The notes below the pieces were generated by a model that was given only the letters and a program-made list of their open reading frames with translations, had not been told where the DNA came from and ran no database searches. Shown one piece after another: positions 34,201 through 46,144 of a stretch of 64,000 bases of DNA (positions are counted from its first letter, which is position 1; each line of letters starts with the position of its first letter). The DNA is from Atherix ibis. Its lineage: Eukaryota; Arthropoda; Insecta; Diptera; Athericidae. The stretch spans positions 47,189,667 to 47,253,666 of the forward strand of contig OY282610.1 in assembly GCA_958298945.1 (NCBI GenBank), read 5' to 3'. The position numbers and the translations under genes were made by a program.

Positions 34201-35524
34201 GTATTTATGAAAATTTCAATCTTTCAAATTATTTATCTAACAAAATCAAATATCATATTTACTTATATTGACTGAAAAAGAAGTTTTCTTTTCAAAAAAA
34301 AAAATAAATAAATCGAATCAAATTATTTCGAACACATTTTTTGTATCGATAATTATCTAGTACATATTGCACTCGGCTATTATTTCATTTACAAGAAATT
34401 CAAATATTTCGATTCCTTCCTTACTATAGTTAGAACTAAAAAAAAAACTATATTTTTGTAAATTTTTATCGATACAAATTTGTATAATCAACAAAAATTA
34501 AAATTGCATTAGTTCTCTTAAAAGAAAAGGTTCAAATTCAATTCAATTAACTTGAACGATAAACAATTTTTTTTTTAAATAAAGTATCTTATTCTTAAAA
34601 TAAGAAAAACTATTAATATAAAATTTAAATACAATATATAATATGTAGGCGTACCACCTATTATCATAATCGCATAACATATAGTCAAAATTTACAAATA
34701 AAATTAATCAAAATTGACAGCCTTCTATTATGATAACAGAAAACATATGATATTAAATGGTATTTTATATTTATTTTATAAACAATTCCATTACTTTTTA
34801 TGAAAAATAAAAAAAATTGGTAAATGTGCATAGAGTCAATGGAAATGTATCTGGGTAACGTTTGGTTTGATTTTCCATCATATCGACAACTCCAAATATA
34901 TATGAAAACTTGTTAAAAGATCCTGATTAATCGGCACTGTGGTATCTGCTGCACTGAGTTCGAATCCAATAAGCGATATAGCGGGGAGCCTATAAGTTGT
35001 TGTGATGCTAAGAAGTCATATTTCGGTACCAATTTTACTAAAAATAATATCACAAAAATAAGCTAAGAAAATAAAAGAATTTGAAAAAACGATAAATTAT
35101 CACACTTTGCAATATGAAAATTATTTAAAAAAAAAAATATTTTATCAAAAATATATTATGCGAAATTTTCTCCAATCATCACCATTTCTACAATAATTAC
35201 ACATCAACGACAATATGATACAATATTTTGAATGTGTGCTTTTATTTCAAATTTCTTTTAAATTCTATTCTATAGCTACAATGGCAAATCTATGTTATAA
35301 CAAGGAGATTTAAATCACAAATTAATTTATAATATCACGAAAAAAGGAATTGGTAGTAAACACGCATTGGCGTTTCCGCAACTAACGAAAGTAAGAAGAT
35401 TCCAATAAAACTGTAGGCCACTGTCTCTTTAGTCTACGGCAAGTTTGTCTGTGGAGGATAATAAAAAAAAGTTCTCTCGTAAGTACTTTTCTAATGATAG
35501 AGCTTTTAGGCAATTGCAAATATA
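34201..35524 (+). other. Start of the ~18-kb cac intron
   Basis: AT-rich to about 34840. From 34840 to 35520 composition is more mixed, with a tRNA-like B box (next entry) but no recognised transposase. Confidence 0.5.
34935..34995 (+). repeat. Possible tRNA-like SINE remnant (B box)
   Basis: GTTCGAATCCAATAAGCG preceded by GGTATCTGCTGCACTGA, similar in layout to the copy at 9796-9862. Weak. Confidence 0.3.
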
Positions 35525-36333
35525 CGAGGTCTGTTTTGTATTATTTATTTATTCATGAATATCTAATTTGCCCCTTCAAAGTAATCCCCACCAGATACGA
35601 GTATTATACACTTGTGCCAACGTTTTTCCCAACCCTCGAAGCACCTCACAAAATCATTTTTTGTGACCTTGTTCAGCTCCTCCTTCAATGCCGTCTTGAT
35701 CTCCTCAATCGTAGTAGCGTAGCGTCGTCCTTTCATGGGGCTCTTCAGTTTCGGCAACAACAAAAAAGTCACACGGGGGCCAGATCTGGGGAATAAGGTG
35801 GCTGCGGCATTATTGGGTAAAAGCCAATTTTTGTTCTTTCACAAATCCGGGCGTTTCTGGCAGATTGCTTCGCGCAACTTGCAGGTAATATTCCTTATTG
35901 ACCGTTCTACCCTGTTGCAAAAACTCATAATGCGCCAAGCCCCTGCTATCGAAGAAAACTGCAAGCAAAACCTTCACATTCGACCGAACTTGGCTCTTTT
36001 TTCGGTCTTGGCTCGTGCGGCAGCTTCTATTGGGATGATTGAGCTTTGGTTTCTACGTCATAACCATAAACCCATGGTTCGTTACCAGTTATGACCCTCT
36101 GGAGCAAATTTGGGTTGTCGCGAACAGAGTCCAACAGCTCCTTAGCCATGTTAATGCGATACTGTTTTTGGTCGAAATTGAGCAAAAATCGAAGACAAGC
36201 CAAAACACGTGCAAGCAAAGCAGCTGTCAAAATTTAACTGAACATTCAAAATAGCCAAACTTGTCGGCATAAGTGTAAAATATGAGTAACCCGCGGAAAT
36301 TCAAAATTCGCGATACTTTTTGAACAGACCTCG
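35525..36333 (-). mobile_element. Internally deleted mariner, CGAGGTCTGTT ends
   Basis: The left end CGAGGTCTGTTTTGTATTA and the right end (reverse complement) CGAGGTCTGTTCAAAAAGTA share the first 12 bases. TA lies on both sides (35523-35524 and 36334-36335). The length of 809 bp is about two-thirds of a full mariner, so several hundred bases, including the N-terminal half, have been deleted. The remaining transposase pieces are on the minus strand. Confidence 0.88.
35565..36230 (-). pseudogene. Mariner transposase remnant with D-to-N in first motif
   Basis: The minus strand near 36225 reads a linker ending FLLNFDQKQYRINMAKELLD, then DNPNLLQRVITGNEPWVYGY. In GNEPW the first catalytic aspartate of the GDE.W motif is asparagine. 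Further down come RPKKAR...VKVLLAVFFDSRG (36010-35950), YEFLQQGRTVNKEYYLQVA (35930-35880), a damaged CDFFVV piece near 35765 and the C-terminal EGWEKRWHKCI...GGDYFEG near 35600. The segment around the second aspartate is scrambled. Same broad group as the element at 18843. Confidence 0.75.
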
Positions 36334-36363
36334 TATATGAGCATCAGAATAATATCTTGTAAC

Positions 36364-37250
36364 CATTTAATGATTATTTTATGTAAATATTGGCCACTAC
36401 TTGGTGTTAACTACTTTTTCGAGCACGTCGGCTGGTATCTCGGTAATAACACGTGTAATCTTGTCTTCCAGGATGCTGGTTATATTGGCGAGTAACTTTA
36501 CATAACCCCATAAAAAATAGTCTATTGAGCGTCAACTCGCATGATCTAGGCGGCCATCTTACCGGTCCGAAACGTGAGATAATTCGCTGATCGAACGCAT
36601 CTCTCAATAGCGCCGTCTTGTTGAAACCACATGTCGACCAGATGTAGTTCTTGCATTTTAAACAAAAAAAATTTAAAATCATCTAGCGATAGTGGGTGCC
36701 ATTACCAATGATTTCACTGGCCCACAAACCGCACAAAAGACTGCATTTTTGTGGGTACAATGGTAGTTCTTATTTTGCCTGTGATTGTTCATCAGACAAA
36801 ATGAGGAAATTTTGTTTATTCACATACCCATTTAACCAGAAATTAGCTTCGTCGCTGGACGTAGTTTTTTGGTAAAAAAAACGGATTTTCCTTAAGTTGT
36901 CTTTCGTCTTCAGTTCTTGCACGAGCTGTATTTTATATGCTTTCAGACCAAGATCCTTACGTAAAATCATCCAAATGGATGCATTCTACGCACACAGATT
37001 GGTGGTTCGTAGTCCAATATCATAAAATTGCTCCGAAATTTTATCACTATGGCTTTATGTACTGCTCAGCAAGTCGTTTATGATGACCATAAAATGGTCG
37101 AAGTTCGCGAAACACATTTTTCACAGATAATTAAATTCAATAATTTGTAAGCGTTGTTCGGATGTAAATCTGTCCATGATGAAATAGCAATGCTAACTGA
37201 GCACTTCCGATTTTGACATACGTCAAAAGTCACGCGTGATCCGTTAAGTA
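36364..37250 (-). pseudogene. Decayed Tc1/mariner-type transposase (sister of 12960 remnant)
   Basis: Minus-strand order: MDRFTSEQ-like start lost, but LHPNNAYKLLNLIICEKC near 37160 matches the 13600 remnant. RKDLGLKAYKIQLVQELK comes next (36970-36920), then SSDEANFWLNGYVNKQNF (first acidic residue, near 36860), LLCGLWASEIIG (36735), W.CGFNKTALLRDA (where WFQQDGA is usual) and RIISRFGPVRWPPRSCELT near 36570-36510 (third-residue block), then ...QDYTCYYRDTSRRARKSS. Internal deletion between the WCGLW and NGTHYR blocks. Multiple frame changes. The end of the element was not found. Confidence 0.75.
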
Positions 37251-37590
37251 ATAAAATCATGAAAAACCAAACTACAAAATAATTATCCGATATATTAGGG
37301 GTGGGTTGCCTTTGACAAAATGTGGCTGTCTCATCTACTCAAGTGGCAATGATAGTCTTGGCTATAAATATTATATAAAATGAGGCCATAAAAAACTCTG
37401 TTGTAGGACCCCAGTTGAAAAAGGGTATATATGTGAGAATTCTGAATTAACTACTACTTGAAAATAATATTGGGAGAAATATGAATTTACAAATATAAGA
37501 TAATAGAAAGAGAGCTCTGAAAAGCATAAGAAATATCTTAGAATACTCTTGGCTATTACTCCCTCTGCTCAAGCGAGGCATACAATATAA
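37251..37590. other. Intron spacer
   Basis: Mixed composition; no feature recognised apart from the flank of the MITE that follows. Confidence 0.4.
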
Positions 37591-37936
37591 GGCGTTTTCC
37601 ATTGGACCAATTTTGCTACCGCGGTAGAGTTTCAGCTGTCATCATCTACTCTACCTCGAACAAACGACCACATTAAACTGGGAATTACGCATCCACTAAA
37701 CTGTAAGTTTCCTACCTGGCAATAGATGGCTTAGCGGGTTCGTTGGTTATGTTGAAGAGTCATATATTTGTCAGTATTTTGTATGTGTGAATAAACTCAG
37801 TTTTTATTGTTTATGTGTGAGTAAACTCAGTATTGTTGCTGACTATTTTGAGGTTATGTATCTACTAATGTTATAAATTTGGCGTTCCTTTGCTCATCTA
37901 CTCACAGCTACCGTGGTAGGTTCAAAGGAAAACGCC
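37591..37936. mobile_element. MITE-like inverted-repeat element with TATAA duplications
   Basis: The left end GGCGTTTTCCATTGGACC and the right end (reverse complement) GGCGTTTTCCTTTGAACC match at 16 of 18 positions. Both continue into a CTACCRCGGTAG block, placed 9 bases further in on the left. The flanks are TATAA on both sides (37586-37590 and 37937-37941), a direct 5-bp duplication. The interior has no coding frame and contains a short direct repeat, TTATGTGTGA(A/G)TAAACTCAGT, near 37785-37830. It looks like a non-autonomous DNA transposon. The TSD length does not fit mariner; superfamily unknown. Confidence 0.75.
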
Positions 37937-37941
37937 TATAA

Positions 37942-38628
37942 TCAACAATCCGGTTTTTTCTTCTTCTTCAAATTAATGAAATAACTTCTCTAATACTCCA
38001 TGTCCTTAGAGTAGATTTTTATACATAACTTGTATTTCTTTCAGTTTCCATTTAGTTTATATTCCAAATCATACTTAAAATATCTCTCTTTAATTGTACG
38101 ACTTTATTGCTATCCCATTCTTAGTTCTTATGGTATTGCTTAGCTTTTTGATGAGATATAACATATAGTCGATTTATTTTCTGCATAATTATATCGAAGG
38201 AAACATATTCCCAGATTACAAAGAGCATTCGTTTTAATGATCCACCGATCGCTAGCATAATCATCTTACCGCCAAATGTAAGTTTGTTCAAATTTAAAAT
38301 CTGTTACCTTCAAAATCTTACAATCCATAAGAATGTGTAACCGCAGATGAACAATTACTATCTATTTGCGATCGCTGTTTATTCAGGCAATTCATGGAAA
38401 ATAACCAGGTCAATCAGTCATTTTAGACTTGGTAAAAGATCTGAAAGGACGATGCTCATACGAGCTTGGGCAAAACTTGTAAAAAAGAGTTTGACTATGG
38501 TTAGGACGATGTGCAAGTATATTAAATTCATTGAGCCTCTGCTCAATTTTTCATATTGGTTCTTAAATAAGAATTTTTCATATTGGTTCTTAAATAAATA
38601 AATACTCAATACTCTTATCTATGAAGTA
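37942..38628. other. Intron spacer with 24-bp tandem duplication
   Basis: TTTTTCATATTGGTTCTTAA occurs twice in tandem near 38549-38597. Otherwise mixed, unrecognised sequence. Confidence 0.45.
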
Positions 38629-39260
38629 CACGAGGGCAATATGATAAATCAGTAATAAATGAAACAAAGAATAAAATTAATTTTTCAACATATGGTAGTC
38701 TTCTTTTCAGGTTGACACACTTCGTTCAAAAATATTCCAACTTCTTTGTACCATGCATGTAGTACGATAGATCGAACTCTGTATAATAGGTTCAGGTTCG
38801 GCTATTGACTTAGAATTTGAGGTAAATTTCTATCCACCAATCCATTTCTTCATGTTTTAAAGCCAAATCTAGAGCATGCGGTAATTGAAGAAGCAATTTA
38901 TAACGTAATTGCACTAAATTTGCTGTTGCAATTGCCAACGATTTTATTATTCAACTGGTCTAATAATGCTGTGTCATAGTTTTTCTTAGTTGAAGATTAT
39001 ACAATGTGCATCTAGAAAACAGTAGATATAATCAGTCCTGCAAATGAAACAGTTTTTGCATTCTTTGGTACACCTTTGCCAGGAGAAGTTCATTGATTTA
39101 ACTGAACTTTGGTTTTTGATATATAATGGTCTCATCAATAGTTATAAATCGACATAAAACTTCATTTTTATTATACAACATCATGAATTTTATTAATTAT
39201 TTCTACGGTGATAATCTCAATTGGACATCCTGGCAACACATTGATCGTATGATCACAACG
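38629..39260 (-). pseudogene. Very old mariner remnant
   Basis: Begins with ACGAGGGCAATATGATAAAT, resembling a mariner terminal repeat. On the minus strand, weak pieces occur in the expected order: IEIITVEIINKIHDVV (39225-39180), DET...KP (39130), VPKNAKTVSFAG (39060), NYDTALLDQLNNKIV (38975), and a C-terminal-like stretch near 38850. No open frame. The opposite terminal repeat was not found. Confidence 0.45.
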
Positions 39261-40669
39261 AAATTCAGTAAAATTCTTTTGATTCATTTCATATGATGAT
39301 TAGGAGTTTCTATCATACTTTTCTCAAAAAACGGTGTCATATTATGGTAATATACGTAATTTACGTTTTTCCACATTAATAAAAAAATCAAAACTATTCT
39401 ATTTTCAATGGCCGACAGAACTGAATTAATGAGCAGCTGTATGGCGTTTTTTAAGAATGTTATATCTCTTATATAACTTATATCATTGACTTATCATATT
39501 GCCTTCGTAATTCAGTTAATGTTCGATACATATGAAATAAGTTGCCTGAAATCATAGAATTTTTTACGATTTTTAAATCATAGAAATCAACACTCCAAAA
39601 GGTGGATTCTATTGTACATAGTCGACTAAATGATTTCATGCTATTTTTATTATACAGAATCCAATTGTTAGTCGATGGCTCCATATCGACTAAAAATATT
39701 ATTGATATCTCTACTCTAAATATGTATATTATTCAAATATAAACAAGAATAATTTATGCATATATTTAAACCAGAGTTACTTTATGCTTTCAAGATAATA
39801 AATACCAGAATTCACTTTTTGCCTCGGAATAGTTGAAATATTTGACGCCATCAAATAGTTCAAACGAAAGCTAAGATAATGATACGTCCTAGATCACATT
39901 TGGTACCTGTTGCTTAATAATAGTCATATAGGAATTAATTAGGCTTCAGGTTATATGAGTAATTTAGGAATATAAGCGAGCAGACTAGCTGTCAAAAACT
40001 GGAATCCAACGACCAAGTTTATCAGACATGCCCCAGCTGTTCATCAAGAGGTAAACTCAGAAATGGGGAAAGCCAGATTTGAACATCTTTCTTTCAAAAC
40101 ACTGGAATCGCACTTTTCGACGTGGTAAAGAATACTTCTCATTATTGAAATTGATCAAACTGCACTCACAGACGACTTCATATTTAATAACCTTCAATCT
40201 ACCATTTGCCTAAACCGTCAGAAACTGCCATCTTACCTTTGATTTTTTTTTCTAGCAAGATTCCTCATTTGCCAGTGCTCCTTGAATCTTCCTTATTTAT
40301 AAACTCCGAACTCACTCAAGGTCTTATTAACAAAATTTAAACCAAACTCTCATTTCTATTTAACTAACTCTTCCATCCTATAAACATGTTGCATTAAATA
40401 GTAATTAAACTGTGCTTATCCGGCCATTTATGACTAATGTTCTCTCGTGTTGATATAGACTCTTCAACGTGGTGTTTCTGAAGCATGGATCCCTGACCTA
40501 TAATTATTGGGTACCTAATGAGAGATTTTTCAATAGCGGCGATATATTTTCAAATAGACGGCGTGGCCATATTTGAAATGCCAATATCTTTCGTTACTGT
40601 CACTTGTATCTAATAAGATTTGTAATTTATTCATGGAAAGATACATGCCTCAACAAAGCTTAAAAGTTA
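39261..40669. other. Intron, unrecognised mixed sequence
   Basis: Less AT-rich than most of the window, so probably old insertions, but I cannot name any. The frame at 39478-39684 (minus) is not recognised. Confidence 0.4.
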
Positions 40670-41515
40670 TCTAATTTTTTCATCAAAATAATCGTTCTTT
40701 TATTGCAACTTATCGTACACTTCTTCCAATTTATGGTTGTAATAATCGGCTAAATATTCGATTAAAGTGTCGAAAATATTGCTGTCGTACAAGCGATTAT
40801 TGATGAAAACACAAATTTATCGATCTGGAGGCTTTCTGAAGATTTGAGACTGTCTGACAAAACAACAAGGCGTATTTTACGGTTGGATTTGAGCTTAGAA
40901 TCGTTACAAAAGTCTTATTATACATGAATTGAAGTCGTTCGACCATCGCAAATGCCGTGATTTTGTTGATTTTGCTCTGAAAAAAAAAAAACAGAAAATG
41001 CTGCAGATTTGTGAATAAATAAAATTTTCGTTACTAGGCCGAACCCAATACACAATTTATTCACGAGAAACCTTTAAATTCTGAAAAACTGACCATTTGG
41101 TGTGGTTTATGGCATCATCGATCCTTATTTCTTTCAAAATGAGGAAGGAGTTACTTTTACTATCACAAGAATGTTCTCTGAATTGGATGATACTGATTTA
41201 ATAAATATGTGGTTTTAACAACACAGTGCAACGTGCCACACAGCCAATACCACAATCGATTTATTGCAGAAAAAATTTGATGAGTCGATAATTTCAAGAA
41301 ATGCAGATGTGCAATTGCCTCCAAGAAGTTGTAATATAACACCTTTATACTTTTTCTCGTTAGTGGGGTTATTTATAGTCATTGGTCTATGGTCAACGAA
41401 CCAGCAACCATTGATGTATTAAAATTGAATATTGAACGCCAAATACGTGAAATAGGGCCGGCCATATTGGAACCATCGTATTTGATTCTGTAAACGAGAG
41501 AAAATGCAGCATTTT
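40670..41515 (+). pseudogene. Decayed plus-strand Tc1/mariner-type transposase
   Basis: Plus-strand pieces: SIWRLSEDLRLSDKTTRRIL (HTH, near 40815-40880), EKLTIWCGLWHH (near 41085), QQHSATCHTANTTIDLLQKK near 41225 (usual QQDGATCHTA, second aspartate changed), FDESIISRNADVQLPPRSCN near 41275-41330 (third-residue block), and NEPATIDVLKLNIERQIREI near 41395-41450. Same broad family as the remnants at 8500, 12960 and 36364, but in the opposite orientation. Stops and frameshifts throughout. Confidence 0.65.
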
Positions 41516-42091
41516 CAAAACATAAATGCATCGACTATATTTCAAAATAAAATAATTAATTTTGCTCTGCCATATTTCTTTTTTATTTTAGTATATATAG
41601 AAGAAAAAAAACCATTTTACTCTTATTGAAAAATCCTATACAAAACAAACAAACAAACACCGAGCATAGAAGTCCTAAGGTCATAGCTGATTTAAATAAA
41701 ATATGTACATTTACCAATTGAAAAAAAAATAAAACAAACATACCATATATGTTCTTGTATTTCAATAATTTTCCTCTTATTTTGAAAAATAAAATTTCAA
41801 ATATAAAATACCAGAAACAGAATTTCTATATGTACTTTTTAAATAATTAACAACAAAAAAGAAGTTAGTTTTTCTCTAATCAAATATAGAATTAAATATA
41901 TATATATATAACTATTAAGAGAAACAGAATTGACAAAAAAAATTTTATATATAAAATTTCTATTATAATTCACAAATTAAATGTATAAATATATTATGTT
42001 GTTATTTTTCTAATTTCACATACGCACGCACGCATTATTTTCACCTATTACCCATATATATATTTATAACTTTCCTTCACCCCTTTTTTAC

Positions 42092-42124
<33 letters not shown>

Positions 42125-43904
42125 AAAAGTTCTTAATTTGTATTGTCCTTTTATTTATGTATATCATAATAAGAAAATTTCCCCCCCTCTTATATACATA
42201 TACGTATATGATCCAATTATATTTATATAGTATAGAAATAAATTTTTATGTAATATAATTTATTTTTTTCTATTTTTAAAAATTTATATTTTTTTAATTT
42301 ACAAAATAAATACACGCATACACACATATATATAGTCGTATTCATTCATATAATCGTACATATAATAATTTTATACATACACGTATGGTACATAGCATTA
42401 GTAAAAATAATTTTTTTTTTTTTTTACTAATTTTTTATCTCATTATAAAGAATAAATAATGTTCATAGCGTTTTTTGTAAACATTCATTTTATTAATCAG
42501 TAAAGCCAAGTTACAAAACATTTATAAGGATTTGGTTTGTCTATCCACTCTACACACTGCATACATAACATATATACATACATACTCGTCCATATACACG
42601 TATGTTTTGGATATTCTTCATTTATTCGTACAAGTTAAAAATAATTTTATTTTTTTATTTAAAAATCACTACATTAAAAAAAAGAAAAAAATTAATTATA
42701 ACTAAATTAACGATGATAATACCAATAATAATATTAAAAATAATATAATCGGTTGCAAGCAATAACACCAAAATATGGAAGCATGCATTAAAATAGGTAA
42801 ATACACACAATAACATAAATTCCGACACGCATATTACACACACATGGCACCTAAATGTAAGGAAGCACGCATAGGTATAACAGAAATTTGTTTTCTTTTA
42901 TTTTTCTTTTTTGTTTTTCTTTTTCTTTTTTGGTTTTAGTGGAAACATTTGACAAAAATAGAAGAAAGAAAAAAAGAGAAGAAAAACCGAAAATCCCATA
43001 CAAATTTGTGGTAAATAATTTTTATGATAGCTGTTGTACTAGAGAATATAAAATGGCGCTCAACTGCTTATAGAATAGATAAAAATGGCGTTCATACATA
43101 CTTGGTGAAATATGGGAAAATTTTGATTGAATTTCTTCTCTTTTTTTTTTTTTAAATGAGTTTTTATAATTATTTTACAAACGAATTTTTATAGATACTT
43201 TTGTAGATGATGTCAAAATCGCAAGTATAAATAGTACATGCATAAAAACGACCAAATATACTCGTACATATATATAATTACAATACACAAATCCATTAAC
43301 AATAAATTTTATATATATAAAATGCGAAAAGTATATAATTGAAATGTATAAGTATGTATAGATTACTATTAGACCATTTATTCTAATTATGTATACACGT
43401 GTAAACTATATACCCCCCTATATGTGTGTCCAAGACGTAATTAATATTCACATTCGTAAATTAAAAGTAAATTTTTTGTATATAAATGTAATTTGTTTTT
43501 AATTCTTTCGTATATATGCACATCTATATGTATACATATGTAAATATGTATATATAAGTATATACATATAGATCAATGTTTTGTTTTATTTTATTTTTTA
43601 TTCTATAAACACCATTGAAACAAATTTGTGTTCTATTTCAAAAGAAAAGAAGGACTAATAGTAAAATACAAGTAGATAATGGAGAGAAACAGAAATAAGA
43701 TACTTAATAAAAAAAATATTAGATAAAAATACTCTACAAAAATCTACCATTAGTTAGATAATCATCTTTATTAAATTTTATTAAATTAAAATTTATAGAT
43801 TTGCCTGTATTGTGAATTAAGGCAATAAATTTTTAAAAAACTCCTAACTCTTTAATATTTGTCACAAACTCTTACTTCGGTGTGCTAAAGTATTTCTTAT
43901 ACTA
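41516..43904. other. AT-rich intron with simple repeats, nothing recognised
   Basis: Includes (TTA)n at about 42093-42121 and many ATAC/ATAT tracts. Frames such as 42655-42843 and 42888-43073 are AT-codon noise. Confidence 0.55.
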
Positions 43905-44290
43905 CGAGGGTCATTCAACAAGTACTTAGCCTCACCGCCCGATGGAACTGCTGTCACAAAAGACAGCCTCGAAACACTGTTTCATGCCTCGAAACACTTC
44001 TCGTCACTTGCAGCCTTATGATAAGTTACTTCCAGCCAATTCTATAATAGTCTTCTTTAAACTCTTTGACCACGAGTCGGTTCCCCCTGAATGGTAAATT
44101 GCCTCCAGTCCAAACTACAGCTCTAAATTCCTGCATTTTTGCTAGAAAAAATGTAGCAATTTATCTGTCAATTCTATCTCAATAGTGAGTGGCCTGATCA
44201 TAGTAGACAATTCACTTCGTGTACATTATTCACACCCTATTTAGTTTTATCTGTTCTAATCCACTTAATCAACTATATTCAGCAGTAGTA
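43905..44290 (+). repeat. Extra mariner left-end fragment upstream of the 44291 element
   Basis: 43905-43962 (CGAGGGTCATTCAACAAGTA...) is nearly identical to the first ~58 bases of the element at 44291, including GCCTCACC.CCCGATGGAACT.CTGTCACAAAAG, and is preceded by TA. After that the sequences diverge. The rest (43963-44290) is unrecognised, with a short direct repeat CCTCGAAACACT at about 43968 and 43988. Looks like the stump of a second copy or an aborted nested insertion. Confidence 0.7.
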
Positions 44291-45343
44291 CGAGGATCAT
44301 TTAACAAGTACTTAGCCTCACCACCCGATGGAACTACTGTCACAAAAGAAATTTACCATCGTGCAGTACATTCTTATAGTAGCCTACTGTCAAAGTTTCA
44401 GTCGATTCCCTTCATTAGTTTTGTTTTGAGAGCCTTTGAAAGCGACCGTGTCGGTCGGTTGCACAAAAATGGAAAAAGAACAATATCGTTCGGTGATTAG
44501 ATTCTTGTTTTTGGAAGGGAAAACGCGCAGCGAAATCAAAGATCGCTTGGATGCTATGTATGGTGACTCTTCTCCTTCGATGGCGACCGTCACGAATTGG
44601 TTCAACGAGTTTGTTCGTGGCCGCACGTCGGTTTTTGATGAGCCACGCCCAGGTGCCCCAAAAACGGCTGCTACGGAGGAAAACGTTAAAAAAGTCCACG
44701 ATATCGTGTTGGCAGACCGTCGATTGAAGGTTCACGAGATAGCTGAGACTGTGGGCATCGCAGTAGGAACGGTGCATCATATTCTACACGAAGAACTGGG
44801 CATGAGAAAGCCGTCGGCGCGATGGGTGCCGCGTTTGCTCACACCGGAAAACAAGCGCAACCGTGAGACCACATCGGCAACGTGTTTGGCGCTGTTTCAG
44901 CAATCCAGCGGAGTTCTTGCGTCGTTTCGTAACCGTTGATGAAACATGGATTCACTGGTACACACCAGAGACCAAGGAACAGTCGAAACAGTGGACTTCA
45001 CCCGGCGAACGTGCTCCGAAGAAGGCGAAGACTGTTCGATCGGCCGGAAAGGTGATGGCCACCGTTTTCTGGGATTCACAAGGTGTGATCCACATCGATT
45101 ACCTCGAGAAGGGTAAAACAATCACGGGGCGCTACTATGCTGACTTATTGGGCCGATTTGACGTCGAATTGAAGAAAATGCGGCCTCGCTTTGCGAAAAA
45201 AAGTGCTGTTCTACCACGATAACGCGCCGGCTCACACCTCCGCCGTCGCCATGGCCAAATTGGTCGAATTGCGCTACGAATTGCCACCTTTCCAAAATTT
45301 TCGTTTTTCTTTTGTAGGCTAAGTACTTGTTGAATGACCCTCG
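44291..45343 (+). mobile_element. Mariner, CGAGGGTCATTCAACAAG ends, 3'-deleted transposase
   Basis: The left end CGAGGATCATTTAACAAGTA and the right end (reverse complement) CGAGGGTCATTCAACAAGTA match with two differences and continue CTTAGCCT. TA duplications occur at 44289-44290 and 45344-45345. The 1053-bp length reflects a deletion of the C-terminal transposase region. Its ends are related to those at 6862 and 60986. Confidence 0.93.
44469..45285 (+). pseudogene. Mariner transposase lacking its C-terminal third
   Basis: Starts MEKEQYRSVIRFLFLEGKTR at 44469 (ATG in good context for the family) and stays open through the HTH and WVPRLLTPENKRNR linker to about 44900. There an insertion shifts the frame; the next frame (44890-45200) supplies NPAEFLRRFVTVDETWIHWY (first aspartate) and VMATVFWDSQGVIHIDYLEK. 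A second shift near 45205 is followed by YHDNAPAHTSAVAMAKLVEL (second aspartate). After ELRYEL the sequence jumps to the terminal repeat, so the third aspartate and about 80 residues are gone. Otherwise well preserved. The remaining core is a relative of the 6862 and 60986 copies. Confidence 0.9.
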
Positions 45344-45345
45344 TA

Positions 45346-45986
45346 TGTCTAATTATATTTATCCTTATATGAATAATAGTATTAAATTTGTTAAGTTAAA
45401 TAAAATGCACTTAAAACTTACCTTTCTATAGAATTTTTTGCCGTTAAGAGACACCTTATATGACTCAATCCTTATGATATAATTTTTAATAGTAATTACA
45501 ACTAATTGTAGTTCCGTTTTCAAGTGCTCTAAAATATAAGAATTGTCTGCGTAAAAACGATCTTTAATTGATCGTTAAACCTCACCAAACGTAAGCTAAA
45601 TCTCTAAAATTATTCATATCGGGAAAAATAAGCCAAAAAATATTATGTTGTTGAAACCACATTTGATCCAGATTAAAAGCTTTGCGTTTATGCTTTAAAA
45701 AAAAGTGCTCAGAAATGATGGTAACAATTCCTCCTTCTTCATTTTAAAAAAAAATCCGCACAGTCACTTTTCGAAAATATAATAACGTTTCCATAGTAAG
45801 TTGTGGGTTTTTAGAGCCACATATATGGTAATGTTGCTTAATGATATATCCAACGTTTGATAACGGTCGAAAATTTTGTTCGAAATGCGTCTAGGGAAGA
45901 ATCAGCACTTTTGTAGAAAATTTGTACAATTTTAATGCGTTATTCGAGGAACTAAACAAATGTCGCCACCTTGGGTGACATACACG
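45346..45986 (-). other. Intron spacer, possibly an old transposase remnant
   Basis: Mixed composition. Minus-strand scraps (KCGFNNIIFFG near 45650, LCGFFFK near 45755) hint at a Tc1-like transposase, but I cannot confirm a family. Confidence 0.25.
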
Positions 45987-46144
45987 TAACAGTTCGGCTG
46001 AAAAGTTTATAAGGTTGACGTCTAGATGGCGCCTCTTGCAAAACTTAATTATCACAAAGCATCATCCAAAATTTGACAGCAATCGGTCGATTGGTTCGTG
46101 AAATATAGCATTTTGAGTGAAGCAACTTTTGTTATTGAAAAAAA

